In this document: piece after piece, positions 19,601 to 27,069 of the stretch | How positions within the stretch are numbered: the stretch's first letter is position 1 | Layout of the letters: the number at the start of each line of letters is the position of its first letter | NCBI RefSeq assembly: GCF_000299935.1 | Contig: NZ_AMRL01000018.1 | Span: 1 to 64,000 of the forward strand | Direction of reading: 5' to 3' | From: Oceanibaculum indicum P24 | GTDB lineage: Bacteria; Pseudomonadota; Alphaproteobacteria; Oceanibaculales; Oceanibaculaceae | DNA length: 64,000 nt | Position numbers and translations under genes: made by a program | Notes under the pieces: model-generated | What the model was told of the DNA's origin: nothing | What the model saw: only the letters and a program-made list of their open reading frames with translations | The model's database searches: none

Positions 19601-19793
19601 GCTCGATCAGGATTTCCTTCTCGATATCCTGCGGCGTCGCCCCCGGCCAGTCCGTCCGGACCGAGATGGTGCGCACATCGAGATCGGGAATCATCTGTAC
19701 CGGTATGCGCGTCGCGGCAACGACGCCCAGCACGCCGAGCACCAGGACCGTGACGGTCATCAGCGTGCCACGGCGAATGATGGCTTCGAACAC
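16626..19793 (-). CDS. RND-family efflux pump inner-membrane subunit (HAE/AcrB-like)
   Basis: A 1055-residue RND transporter of normal length. The start MFEAIIRRGTLMTVTVLVLG gives the first helix, followed by the large periplasmic porter domain. The helix 4 region has FAIGMTLDNSIVVLESI: the proton-relay position that is Asp-Asp in AcrB is Asp-Asn here, as in many other RND proteins. A second set of helices follows after about residue 530. It works with the periplasmic adaptor encoded 14 bp upstream. No outer-membrane TolC partner is adjacent, so one encoded elsewhere is presumed. The substrate is unknown. Confidence 0.92.
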   Translation of the reverse strand: MFEAIIRRGTLMTVTVLVLGVLGVVAATRIPVQMIPDLDVRTISVRTDWPGATPQDIEKEILIEQEQYLRSIPSLERLVATASTGEAEIELEFAFDVDITEKLIQVNNALSQVPSYPENVDQPRIYATSFSANSFMFFNVTPLPGNPRGLNMIMMEDFLDDTVRPRMEAVTGVSRVNVYGGAERQVQILLDPARLAERDLTVLDVREALAQRNRDTSGGELESGKRRFLLRTIGRFDDLEALGDLIVVRRGDALVRLKDLGEIRLGHAKQRTESFVNGQPVVSLSVRRESGSNVIDIKRAMLETIDEVNAEVLRPAGMQMTLLSDDVRYVEASVRNVWINLGIGAVLATAVMFLFLRSGKATLVGVMGIPLCTVAAFLGLLLAGRTVNVISLAGVAFAIGMTLDNSIVVLESIDLHRRKGLDRMRAAIEGVRKVWPAVVASTLTTILVFVPILFIEEEAGQIYSDIAIAISASILASMLVAVTLVPTAAARIDFIGAAPGGKAGKDGPARKKLDERIADGVQALIATPARRLGCLAGTVALCAFVIVGLTPAAEYLPEGEEPKTFAVMNAPPGYNLSAMSEIGRELEAYFLPFVDDDPARFAAGEVPVPAMRYINMRIEAQQIRIIAESVDPAQIDALSEAIARKYREYPGMRAFATQGSIITSNDGGTRSINLDISGPSLQAVYEVALAAYRRAGEIFDNPRIQAQPSTLSLSQPLIEVRPDWRRAAELGLNGQDIGFMVSALTDGAYVGEFFQDDDKIDIYFYSGEGQRVPLDGIGTLPIRTPQGAVVPLSSVARIVETVDTNIIRRLNGRRTLTLNVIPPDDVPLESGVALVRQELVQHLRDSGAVPADIRIDISGASDQLAATQEALSGNYVVAIVIVYLLLVAIFTHWGYPLLIMATIPLGIAGGIVGLWLMNVVGGWLPSVGLAEIRQPFDMISMLGFLILMGTVVNNPILIVHQAMELIRKEGRGIRDAIREAVASRLRPIAMSTITTICGLAPLVLLPGEGTELYRGVGAIVLFGILGATIVTLTFLPCLMVFVLGWGERRKASALG

Positions 19794-19807
19794 GATGCCT
19801 CCCCCGG

Positions 19808-20893
19808 TCAGCTGTCGGAACGGATGGTGACGGCCTGCCCCTCGCGCAGGGACTCATTGCCGCGGGTGACAATCTCCATCCCGGCCTCCAGCCCGGAGAG
19901 CACCTGAATACTGCCATTCACCGTGATGCCCGGCCTGATCAGCCGTTCGGAAACGCGGATCTCGCCATTCGTACGCTCGACGATCCAGACCGCCACCCGC
20001 CCGTCGGGAAAGCGGACCAGGGCATCGCGCGGGACGATGATGTCCCGGGTGCCGGTGTCGAGCCGGAGAATAGCCTGCGCGGACATGCCCGGAACCACGC
20101 GGTGGCTGGCCGCATCGAAGGCAACACGCATGATGGCGGCACGGCTTTCCGGATCGCTGACCGGGATGAGCGCCTGGACGCTTCCCACGATGTTCTGATC
20201 CGGCAGGGCATCGAAGCGAACCGTCGCCTGCATGTCCGGAGCGATGCGCGGGAAAACCTCCTGCGGCACCCGTACATCCAGGAACAATTGCCCGGCATCG
20301 ACCATTTCCAGCACGGCCGTGCCGGGGCTCAGCCATTCGCCGACATTCGCCATACGGCGCGACACGATTCCGGCATAGGGCGCGACCAGCCTGTGCCGGG
20401 CAAGGCGTGCCAGCTGGAAGGCTTCTTCCGCCTGCAGGCGCTCCATCTCGGCCTTCGCGATCCGCACGGCAGCGGCGCGGGCCTCGACCTCGTTCTCCGG
20501 GATGCCCCGGCGCTGGACCAGCGCCTCGCCGACACGCAGCTGACGGCGCGCCTCGTCATAGGCCGCCCTTGCCGCCCGCGTCGCCGCGGCAAGACGATCC
20601 AGTGTCAGATGTTCCAGTTCGGTATCCATCTCCAGCAGCACGGCGCCGGCTTCGACGCGGTCGCCGATATCGGCATGCACCGCGGTCACAAGCCCGGCCA
20701 CCGCGACCGACAGGGCCGAATGCCTGGGCGCCGTCACCGTGCCGGTCAGCGGCACCGTCTCGACAATCGGCTCCACCGTCACTCTTGCCGTCGTAACGAT
20801 GGCGTCCTGGGCAAGAGCCTGCGGCATTGCCAGCCACAGGAAAGCTGTTGCCACTATCGGGGCGGCTAGTCTGTGCGTCACATATCCGGGCAA
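19808..20893 (-). CDS. RND efflux periplasmic adaptor (membrane fusion protein)
   Basis: A 361-residue adaptor with an N-terminal signal sequence (LAAPIVATAFLWLAMPQALAQ). The lipoyl-like half-motif GLVTAVHADIGDRVEAGAVLLEMD is followed by an alpha-helical hairpin (ATRAARAAYDEARRQL onward) and the returning half-motif RHRLVAPYAGIVSRR. Beta-barrel and membrane-proximal domains end in LREGQAVTIRSDS. It links the RND pump 14 bp downstream to an outer-membrane channel. It is the first gene of the two-gene operon. No regulator gene is adjacent. Confidence 0.9.
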   Translation of the reverse strand: MPGYVTHRLAAPIVATAFLWLAMPQALAQDAIVTTARVTVEPIVETVPLTGTVTAPRHSALSVAVAGLVTAVHADIGDRVEAGAVLLEMDTELEHLTLDRLAAATRAARAAYDEARRQLRVGEALVQRRGIPENEVEARAAAVRIAKAEMERLQAEEAFQLARLARHRLVAPYAGIVSRRMANVGEWLSPGTAVLEMVDAGQLFLDVRVPQEVFPRIAPDMQATVRFDALPDQNIVGSVQALIPVSDPESRAAIMRVAFDAASHRVVPGMSAQAILRLDTGTRDIIVPRDALVRFPDGRVAVWIVERTNGEIRVSERLIRPGITVNGSIQVLSGLEAGMEIVTRGNESLREGQAVTIRSDS

Positions 20894-21046
20894 AGCAAAT
20901 ACCTCTCGGCGATCGGGTCACATCGTCGGGTATGTGTGAGAGTAAGTCGCATCTGGCAGAAGTCACCTTCTCATCCGCAATGCCATCAAAGAAGAGGACA
21001 AGAAAGCGCCCGGATGCGGCACGGCGCCAGCTCGCTGCTCGGTGAA

Positions 21047-21733
21047 TCACTCCTCGGTGAACCCACGGGCCTTCAGCATCTCGTCCACCCAGCGCCGGTC
21101 CCAGGTGCCGGATTCGATCTGCCGCAGGATTTCCGCCTCCTTCGCCTGCTGTGCCTCGGCCAATCCGATGATCGACCCGGCCTCGGCTCGCGGCACCGCC
21201 AGCACGCCATCGGCATCGCCAATGACGATATCGCCGGAGTGAACCACCATGCCGCCGATGCTGAGCGGAACGCCGATCTCCCCCGGCCCGTCCTTGTACG
21301 GGCCGCGATGGGTGACGCCGGTGGCGAAGATCGGGAAATTGCCACCGCGGAAGGCGTCCAGATCGCGGATCGCCCCGTTAATGACGAAACCGGCGACACC
21401 GCGGACCTGCGCGTGGCGGGCAATCAGTTCGCCGACCACAGCACTGGTGGTATCGCCGCCGGCATCGACGACAATCACATCGCCCCGTTCCGCGACATCG
21501 ATAGCCTTGTGGATCACCAGATTATCCCCCGGCCTTGTCAGCACCGTCAGCGCCGCCCCGGCCAGCCCGCCGCTTCCCCCTTCACAGGCGTGCATTGGCC
21601 GTAGATCGGCACCGCCGGCGAACATGCGGTTCATATTGTCGCTGACGATGGCGACGGGCACCGCCGCGAAACGATCCACCAGCGCGCGATCCGCGCGGAC
21701 ATGGCCGCGCACCCATCTGAAACCAACCGGCAT
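21047..21733 (-). CDS. RraA-like / 4-hydroxy-4-methyl-2-oxoglutarate aldolase family protein
   Basis: A 228-residue protein of the RraA/HMG-aldolase family. The recognisable core is GDVIVVDAGGD followed by INGAIRDLDAF, holding the Arg-Asp pair that in the aldolases binds substrate and metal. Enzymatic members cleave 4-hydroxy-4-methyl- or 4-carboxy-2-oxoadipate-type compounds at the end of aromatic ring-fission pathways. Others (RraA) inhibit RNase E, and several are annotated as dimethylmenaquinone methyltransferase-like by old convention. I chose the ATG at 21733 because GGAGGG lies at the right distance. It is divergent from the metallo-beta-lactamase-fold gene. Confidence 0.85.
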   Translation of the reverse strand: MPVGFRWVRGHVRADRALVDRFAAVPVAIVSDNMNRMFAGGADLRPMHACEGGSGGLAGAALTVLTRPGDNLVIHKAIDVAERGDVIVVDAGGDTTSAVVGELIARHAQVRGVAGFVINGAIRDLDAFRGGNFPIFATGVTHRGPYKDGPGEIGVPLSIGGMVVHSGDIVIGDADGVLAVPRAEAGSIIGLAEAQQAKEAEILRQIESGTWDRRWVDEMLKARGFTEE

Positions 21734-21850
21734 GGATATCCCTCCCTCTCTAGGCCTGGCAAAGGCTACACGCGCGAACCGCGCCAAGAAACCGGCTTGT
21801 CGAGCCACGGCTTTCCTCGAACAATGCTGAAAAATTCCTGGAGGAACCCC

Positions 21851-22726
21851 ATGCAGCTTACCCTTCTCGGCACCGGATGCCCGGTTGTCAGTCTGGAACG
21901 CTACGGACCGGCGCAGCTGATCCGGACACCGGACGCGGCCGTGCTGGTCGATTGCGGTTCCGGCGTCACCCAGCGGCTGGTGGCGGCGGGCTGCCCCGGC
22001 AAGCTGCTGGATGCGGTGCTGCTGACGCATCTCCATTCCGACCATCTGGTCGATCTCTACCAGCTCATCATCTCATCCTGGCATCAGGGGCGAGAGCGCC
22101 CACAGCGCATCTTCGGGCCGAAGGGGACGCGGCGCTATGTCGAGGGGTTGATGGCACTGTGGGAGCCGGAGCGCCGGCAGCGCATCGCCCATGAGGCAAG
22201 GCCATCCACCATCGGACTTGAGGTCGAGGTCACGGAAATATCGGATGGCTGGGCGGAACGCTTCGGCAGCTTGCGGGCTACCGGCTTCGCGGTCAATCAC
22301 CGGCCGGTCGAACATGCCTTCGGCTTCGCGTTCGAGAGCGGCGGCAGGAAGCTGGTGCTGTCCGGTGATACCCGCCCCTGCCCGGCGCTGGAAGCACAGG
22401 CGAAGGGCGCCGACCTGCTGGTGAACGAGGTGTTCATCCATCGCGAGATGCCGGTGATCGCGGGTGTGCGCTCCGCCGAGACGGTGGCGAATGTCGGCGC
22501 CTACCACACACTGTCCACCGAGGTTGGCAAGATGGCGCAGCGCGCTGGCGCGAAACGTCTGGCGCTGACGCATTTCGTCCCGCCCGCCTGTGACCGCGAG
22601 GCGCTGCTGGCCGAGGTCCGTGCCGACTATGGCGGACCAGTCATCATCGGCGAGGATCTGATGCGCTTCGACCTGACAGCGGAAACCCTGACCTATGGCC
22701 AGGCGACCCTGTCGCTGCCCTCCTGA
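21851..22726 (+). CDS. Metallo-beta-lactamase-fold hydrolase (RNase Z/arylsulfatase-like group)
   Basis: A 291-residue MBL-fold protein. It starts MQLTLLGTGCPVVSLERYGPAQ. The zinc motif is LTHLHSDHLVDL (H-x-H-x-D-H), with further ligands in VLSGDTRPC and the terminal LTHFVPP. This layout is that of RNase Z-like and related hydrolases, which include many uncharacterised phosphodiesterases and lactonases. At under 300 residues it is close to RNase Z but may not process tRNA. The ATG at 21851 follows CTGGAGGAACCCC. It stands alone and rightward, with an FNR-type palindrome downstream belonging to the next gene. Confidence 0.85.
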   Translation: MQLTLLGTGCPVVSLERYGPAQLIRTPDAAVLVDCGSGVTQRLVAAGCPGKLLDAVLLTHLHSDHLVDLYQLIISSWHQGRERPQRIFGPKGTRRYVEGLMALWEPERRQRIAHEARPSTIGLEVEVTEISDGWAERFGSLRATGFAVNHRPVEHAFGFAFESGGRKLVLSGDTRPCPALEAQAKGADLLVNEVFIHREMPVIAGVRSAETVANVGAYHTLSTEVGKMAQRAGAKRLALTHFVPPACDREALLAEVRADYGGPVIIGEDLMRFDLTAETLTYGQATLSLPS

Positions 22727-22796
22727 AGACTGGCATTTTAAGCACTTACTTCATTAAGTCTTTCTTAGCACCCCACTGCCATACTCTGCCGCTCAG

Positions 22797-22824
22797 GGAC
22801 GCGTTGATCCAAATCAACGCGTCC
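22797..22824 (+). promoter_or_regulatory. Perfect FNR/FixK-type box inside a 12-bp perfect palindrome
   Basis: TTGAT-CCAA-ATCAA at 22804-22817 matches the FNR/FixK consensus exactly. The symmetry extends outward with GGACGCG and CGCGTCC, giving a 12-bp perfect inverted repeat around a 4-nt centre. It lies 20 bp before the start at 22844, so it could be an activator site near a start point, a repressor site, or a hairpin in the leader RNA. Confidence 0.75.
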
Positions 22825-22843
22825 GGCGTATCAGGCAGCAAGT

Positions 22844-23140
22844 ATGTATGCACAGATGAAAAACTTTCTTCCTGCTCTGGGTCTCGCTTTGCTCGGCACG
22901 GTCGCCATCGCCTGGATGGCACTGGCGCCGACGGAAGGCGCGTCCGTTGCCGTGGTTTTTCCCCCGGGGACGGAACGGGAAGACATGCTGTTGCGCGTAT
23001 CGCAGGCCGGCTGGCTGCCGGTTTCCTATCTGAATGGAAACACCATGCTGGCCGCCCCTTCCGATACACCCCGTTCGCTTCTCGCCAACGGTGCCTTGCT
23101 GGTTCTTAACGCCGACGGTGCACGCGGCTGTAGCCTTTAG
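22844..23140 (+). CDS. Small membrane-anchored protein upstream of chemoreceptor
   Basis: A 98-residue protein. One hydrophobic segment (residues about 9-28, LPALGLALLGTVAIAWMALA) is followed by a probably periplasmic tail with AVVFPPGTEREDMLLRVSQAGW and a terminal GCSL. I do not recognise a characterised family. An alternative start is the ATG at 22856 (MKNFLPAL). It is only 12 bp upstream of the methyl-accepting chemotaxis gene and downstream of a perfect FNR-type box, so both may respond to oxygen. A role as a partner of the receptor is possible but speculative. Confidence 0.7.
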   Translation: MYAQMKNFLPALGLALLGTVAIAWMALAPTEGASVAVVFPPGTEREDMLLRVSQAGWLPVSYLNGNTMLAAPSDTPRSLLANGALLVLNADGARGCSL

Positions 23141-23152
23141 GAAACAAAGATC

Positions 23153-24613
23153 ATGAACGATTTGATCGCGCTTCGCCACAACATGGCGAAGTTCTCCCTG
23201 ATCCTGCTCTGGGCCCACCTGCCCCTGATGCTGGCCGTCGGCTATGGCGTCGGGCTGGCAAACACCGTGACCGCCAGCATCATCATTGCGGGCGCCGCCC
23301 TCATCGCCACCCTGGCTTCGATCCGCGATCTCGCCCATGCCAGCGCGCGTTACACCATTGGCGTGGCGCTTGTCATCATCGTCTCGGCCTTTGTCTATGC
23401 CTTCGCTGGCCATCCCTGGCAGATCGACCTGCACATGTATTATTTTGCGGGCCTCGCCATTGTCGCCGGCTTCTGCTGCTGGCCGACCATCCTGCTGACG
23501 GCGGGCGTGGTCGCCGTGCACCATCTGGTGCTGAACTTCGCCCTGCCCGCCGCGGTCTTCCCCGATGGCGGCAGCCTTGCCCGCGTCATCCTGCACGCCG
23601 TCATCGTCGTGCTGGAAACCGGCGTGCTGATCTGGCTGACCAGCAATCTGGTGAAAGCGCTGTTCACCTCGGAAAGTGCCGTCAATGCCGCCAAGGAGGC
23701 GCAGGCCGAAACCGAACGCCTGTCCCTGGCGCGGGAACGCGACCAGGCGGCAACGGCGGAACAGCGCCGGGCCGAAATGATGAAGATCGCCAGCGAGTTC
23801 GAGCAGGGCGTCGGCCGGATTGCGGCCAATCTGAAGCAGGCATCGGAAAAGGCCCGGACCGAGTCCGACCGTCTGGCGGAAACCGCCGCCTCGACGCAGA
23901 GCGAGACTGATGAGGCCGCCGGCTCGGCCGAAGAAGCCGCGAATGGCGTGCAGAGCGTGGCCACGGCCTCCGAGGAGCTGAGCGCCTCGATCAGCGAGAT
24001 CAGCCGGCAGGTAAACCAGGCAACCCAGCTGACCGACTCCGCCGGCCAGGATGCCCGGACCGCGAGCAAGACCGTTGAGGATCTGGCGCAGAGTGCCGAA
24101 CAGATCGGCGCGGTACTGGTGCTGATCCAGGAAATCGCGGAGCAGACCAACCTGCTGGCGCTGAATGCGACCATCGAGGCCGCACGCGCCGGCGAGGCCG
24201 GCAAGGGCTTCGCCGTGGTTGCCTCGGAAGTGAAATCGCTGGCCAACCAGACCGGCGAGGCCACCGACAATATCCGCAAGCAGATCGGCGAGATCCAGGA
24301 AGCGACTCGCCTGGCCGTGCAGGCTATCGGTCAGGTCACCGGTGCTGTCTCCAACATCGACGGTGTGACCTCCACCATCGCCTCCGCCGTGCATGAGCAG
24401 AGCGCGGCCACCAGCGAGATTTCCGGTGCGGCACAGAAGGTGGCGCAGAGCGTCTCCAACACGGCGGCCAATATTCAGCACCTGCAATCCTCGGCCAGCC
24501 GCACCAATGCGGTTTCGATGAGCATGCAGGATGTCGCAACGGGCCTGCGTGACGAGGTCGGCAAGCTGGAGCAGGGGATCGCCAGTTTCCTCGACAATCT
24601 GCGCCGCGCCTGA
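23153..24613 (+). CDS. Methyl-accepting chemotaxis protein with multi-helix membrane sensor
   Basis: A 486-residue chemoreceptor. The N-terminal 165 residues hold about six hydrophobic segments with short loops and no large periplasmic sensor domain. A coiled-coil linker follows from about residue 175 ([19 protein letters not shown]). The signalling hairpin tip is [21 protein letters not shown], then [15 protein letters not shown]. It signals through CheW and CheA. The lack of a ligand-binding domain suggests that it senses the membrane or energy state rather than a solute, which would fit the FNR-type box upstream of its operon. No che genes are nearby. Confidence 0.92.
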   Translation: MNDLIALRHNMAKFSLILLWAHLPLMLAVGYGVGLANTVTASIIIAGAALIATLASIRDLAHASARYTIGVALVIIVSAFVYAFAGHPWQIDLHMYYFAGLAIVAGFCCWPTILLTAGVVAVHHLVLNFALPAAVFPDGGSLARVILHAVIVVLETGVLIWLTSNLVKALFTSESAVNAAKEAQAETERLSLARERDQAATAEQRRAEMMKIASEFEQGVGRIAANLKQASEKARTESDRLAETAASTQSETDEAAGSAEEAANGVQSVATASEELSASISEISRQVNQATQLTDSAGQDARTASKTVEDLAQSAEQIGAVLVLIQEIAEQTNLLALNATIEAARAGEAGKGFAVVASEVKSLANQTGEATDNIRKQIGEIQEATRLAVQAIGQVTGAVSNIDGVTSTIASAVHEQSAATSEISGAAQKVAQSVSNTAANIQHLQSSASRTNAVSMSMQDVATGLRDEVGKLEQGIASFLDNLRRA

Positions 24614-24633
24614 TTGACGTCCCTGTTCCCGGT

Positions 24634-24695
24634 CCGGGCAGGATTCACCCCTCCGGGCGCATGAGGGGTTGAATCCGCCCGGATCACTTTTTAGA
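24634..24695 (+). terminator. Terminator after chemoreceptor gene
   Basis: Two near-complementary arms (about 24634-24652 and 24664-24682, with CCGGGC...GGATTC against GAATCC...CCCGG) form a long stem with small bulges. An A/T-rich tail ATCACTTTTTA follows. This fits an intrinsic terminator for the FNR-box operon. Confidence 0.7.
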
Positions 24696-24728
24696 TGTTA
24701 TAAAATTTTGAATAACACGCGGATAATC

Positions 24729-25481
24729 ATGTCAACGGGATGCCAGGGCTGCAAAACGCAGCCTGAAGATTCGTTCGATTTCACCATGGCCTTCCAGCCG
24801 ATCCTGGATGCCAGCCATGAGGAGATCTATGCGCATGAGGCGTTGGTGCGCGGCATGAATGGCGAGTCGGCAGGAAAGATTCTGGGCCAGGTCACCGAGA
24901 AAAACCGCTACTGGTTCGACCAGCAATGCCGGGTGAAGGCCATCGAGCTGGCAGCCCAGCTTGGTCTGGGGCCGAAACAGCGCCTGTCGATCAACTTCCT
25001 GCCCAACGCCGTGTACCAGCCGACGGCCTGCATCCGCATGACGGTGGAAACCGCCCGGAAAGTCGGCCTGCCGCTCGATCGGATTATCTTTGAGGTTACG
25101 GAAGGCGAGCAGGTTGTCGAACACGACAAGCTTGTCGCCATCATCCGTGCCTACAAGGAATTCGGCCTGCTGACCGCAATTGACGATTTCGGCGCCGGCT
25201 ATTCCGGCCTGAATCTGCTGGCCGACTTCCAGCCCGACATCATCAAGCTCGACATGGCGCTGACCCGAAACATCGACAGCGACCGGGTGCGCCGCTCCAT
25301 CGTGGCCGGCATCCTGACGGTCTGCCGCGAGCTGGACATCATGGTCATCGCCGAGGGCATCGAGACGCCGGAGGAATATGCGACGCTGCGGGAGATGGGT
25401 GTGCGTCATTTCCAGGGCTATCTGTTCGCCCGGCCTGTGTTCCGGGACTTCGCGCGGGAGATCGTCTTTCCCGGAGTTTGA
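24729..25481 (+). CDS. EAL-domain protein (predicted cyclic-di-GMP phosphodiesterase) with N-terminal Cys pair
   Basis: A 250-residue protein that is almost entirely one EAL domain. Catalytic landmarks appear intact: EALVRG in place of the canonical EAL start, INFLPNAV, FEVTEGEQ, TAIDDFGAGYSGLNLL, IKLDMAL, AEGIET and QGYLFARP. It should hydrolyse c-di-GMP to pGpG in the cytoplasm. The N-terminus MSTGCQGCKTQPED has a C-x2-C pair plus nothing else, which might bind metal or act in redox sensing (inference). No GGDEF, PAS or membrane segment is present. I chose the ATG at 24729 because the longer frame crosses the preceding terminator. Confidence 0.9.
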   Translation: MSTGCQGCKTQPEDSFDFTMAFQPILDASHEEIYAHEALVRGMNGESAGKILGQVTEKNRYWFDQQCRVKAIELAAQLGLGPKQRLSINFLPNAVYQPTACIRMTVETARKVGLPLDRIIFEVTEGEQVVEHDKLVAIIRAYKEFGLLTAIDDFGAGYSGLNLLADFQPDIIKLDMALTRNIDSDRVRRSIVAGILTVCRELDIMVIAEGIETPEEYATLREMGVRHFQGYLFARPVFRDFAREIVFPGV

Positions 25482-25491
25482 TCCTGCCGGT

Positions 25492-25505
25492 TTGACATAG
25501 ATCAT
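25492..25505 (+). promoter_or_regulatory. Near-consensus FNR/FixK-type box
   Basis: TTGAC-ATAG-ATCAT matches the TTGAY-N4-RTCAA consensus except for the last base. It lies 73 bp before the ydcH-like gene at 25578, a suitable distance for an FNR- or FixK-activated promoter. Confidence 0.5.
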
Positions 25506-25577
25506 GGTGCCGCATCCGGCGGGCGCTAGGCTGGTTCCGTCGCCAGTAATGGCCAAACGAAATGCCTGGAGTCATGA

Positions 25578-25817
25578 ATGTCTCACGTTCCGCACGAACT
25601 CGCCGAGGAATTCCCGGAATACAAGGAGAAGATGCATACGCTGAAGCAGGAAAGCGCGCATTTTGCACGTCTCAGCGATGAGTATCATGAGGTGAACCGT
25701 GCCATCCATCGCATGCAGGAACGCATCGAGCCGGTCTCCGAGGATGTCGAGGAAGAAATGCGCAAGAAGCGCCTCGCCCTGAAGGACGAGATTGCGGCCA
25801 TCCTGAAAAGCGCCTGA
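25578..25817 (+). CDS. YdcH/DUF465 family small protein
   Basis: A 79-residue, highly charged helical protein (MSHVPHELAEEFPEYKEKMH through RKKRLALKDEIAAILK). It matches the DUF465/YdcH family, which is widespread in Proteobacteria and of unknown function. The whole chain is predicted coiled coil. An FNR-type box lies upstream and a strong terminator follows 22 bp after the stop, so it forms a single-gene transcript. Low-oxygen control is inferred from the box only. Confidence 0.88.
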   Translation: MSHVPHELAEEFPEYKEKMHTLKQESAHFARLSDEYHEVNRAIHRMQERIEPVSEDVEEEMRKKRLALKDEIAAILKSA

Positions 25818-25839
25818 GCCTTTCAGGCATGGACAGACC

Positions 25840-25866
25840 AAAGGGGGCAAAGCCCCCTTTTCTTTT
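25840..25866 (+). terminator. Terminator after ydcH-like gene
   Basis: A perfect 9-bp stem AAAGGGGGC / GCCCCCTTT with a 3-nt loop is followed by TCTTTT. It is a textbook intrinsic terminator. Confidence 0.9.
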
Positions 25867-25915
25867 GCCCGATCCTGACCGATGGTTTCCCGCCTTTTAC
25901 GGGAGACCCCTGACG

Positions 25916-26953
25916 ATGACCCATCCGCGCCGCGCCCGCGATCTCGGCATAGCCCCCGGCACGCTGCCGACTGGTCCGCTGAACGCCATCACCGACGTCG
26001 CCGGTGTGCGCGTCGGCCATGTGACGGTGCGCGAGGGCGAGCGCATCCGCACCGGCGTGACGGCGATCCTGCCGCATGGCGGCAATCCGTTTCAGGACAA
26101 GGTGCCGGCGGGCCTCGCCGTGTTCAATGGCTACGGCAAGCTGGCTGGCGCCACACAGCTGGTCGAGCTCGGCGAGATCGAGACGCCGATCCTGCTGACC
26201 AACACGCTGGCGGTCGGCCGCGCCATCGAAGCGGTGAACCGCTGGACCCTGGCACAGAAGGGCAATGAGCGTGTTGCCTCGCTGAATGCCATGGTGGGGG
26301 AGACCAATGACAGCCGTCTGAACGATATCCGCCAGCCCTTCCCTACCGTGGAACAGATGATAAACGCCATTGAGAGCGCCTCGGACGGCCCGGTCGCCGA
26401 GGGTGCCGTGGGTGCCGGTGCGGGCACTGTCGCGTTCGGTCACAAGGGCGGCATCGGCACCAGCTCGCGCGTGCTGTCCGGCAAGGATGGCGGCTACACG
26501 GTCGGTGTTCTGGTGCAGTCGAACTATGGCGGCGATCTGCGACTCGATGGGCAGAGTGTCAAGAATTTCAAAACCCTGCAGGCCGATGTTGACGGCTCGA
26601 TCATGATGATCCTGGCAACCGATGCACCGCTGTCCGACCGCAATCTGCGACGTCTGGCGATGCGCTGCCATGGCGGGTTGGCCCGCACCGGGGCGGCGCT
26701 CAGCAACGGGTCCGGTGACTATGCCATCGCCTTCTCCACGGCAGAGGCGGTGCGCCGCACCCCAGACCGCCGCGCCGCCGCCAGCCCGATCCTCGACCTG
26801 CCGAACGACAAGATTTCTCCCCTCTTCCTCGCCGCCATCAAGGCGACGGAGGAAGCCATCCTGAATTCGCTGCTTATGGCGGAGACCGTGGAGGGCTGGG
26901 ACACCGCCAGGGCGAAGCCGAACCGGGTCAAGGCCTTGCGGCTGGGCAATTGA
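25916..26953 (+). CDS. P1-family (S58) aminopeptidase, DmpA/BapA-like
   Basis: A 345-residue member of the DmpA/BapA N-terminal-nucleophile peptidases. It has the family start ARDLGIAPGTLPTGPLNAITDVAGVRVGH (key residues ITDV and VRVGH). The predicted self-cleavage site lies in the sequence DGSIMMILATDAPL, where the Gly-Ser bond is cut to expose the nucleophilic serine (near residue 225-230), followed by RNLRRLAMR. Characterised relatives release D-amino acids or beta-amino acids from peptide N-termini. The start at 25916 is chosen since the longer frame overlaps the terminator. It stands alone. It adds to the D-amino-acid theme of the window, though at some distance. Confidence 0.88.
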   Translation: MTHPRRARDLGIAPGTLPTGPLNAITDVAGVRVGHVTVREGERIRTGVTAILPHGGNPFQDKVPAGLAVFNGYGKLAGATQLVELGEIETPILLTNTLAVGRAIEAVNRWTLAQKGNERVASLNAMVGETNDSRLNDIRQPFPTVEQMINAIESASDGPVAEGAVGAGAGTVAFGHKGGIGTSSRVLSGKDGGYTVGVLVQSNYGGDLRLDGQSVKNFKTLQADVDGSIMMILATDAPLSDRNLRRLAMRCHGGLARTGAALSNGSGDYAIAFSTAEAVRRTPDRRAAASPILDLPNDKISPLFLAAIKATEEAILNSLLMAETVEGWDTARAKPNRVKALRLGN

Positions 26954-26976
26954 GAACCAGCTTCCTGTTCCATGCA

Positions 26977-27036
26977 ATGCGGCGCGGCGTCATTAGCGGG
27001 TGACGAAAGACCTGCCTGTCGGTCTATCATGCCGCC
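26977..27036 (+). promoter_or_regulatory. Two ATGCSGC-type motifs upstream of molybdenum hydroxylase gene
   Basis: ATGCGGC at 26977-26983 and ATGCCGCC at 27029-27036 lie before the gene at 27070. The same core recurs before the MarR gene, the second large subunit and the Rieske operon. It may be an operator for the MarR protein. The motif is short and GC-rich, so chance is a real alternative. Confidence 0.3.
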
Positions 27037-27069
27037 AAATCGAAGAACCCCATCGGGAGAAGACGGACC

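Noticed and set aside
22814-24487. 557-residue open frame on the minus strand
   Set aside because: Antisense of the chemoreceptor gene with low-complexity composition and no domain.
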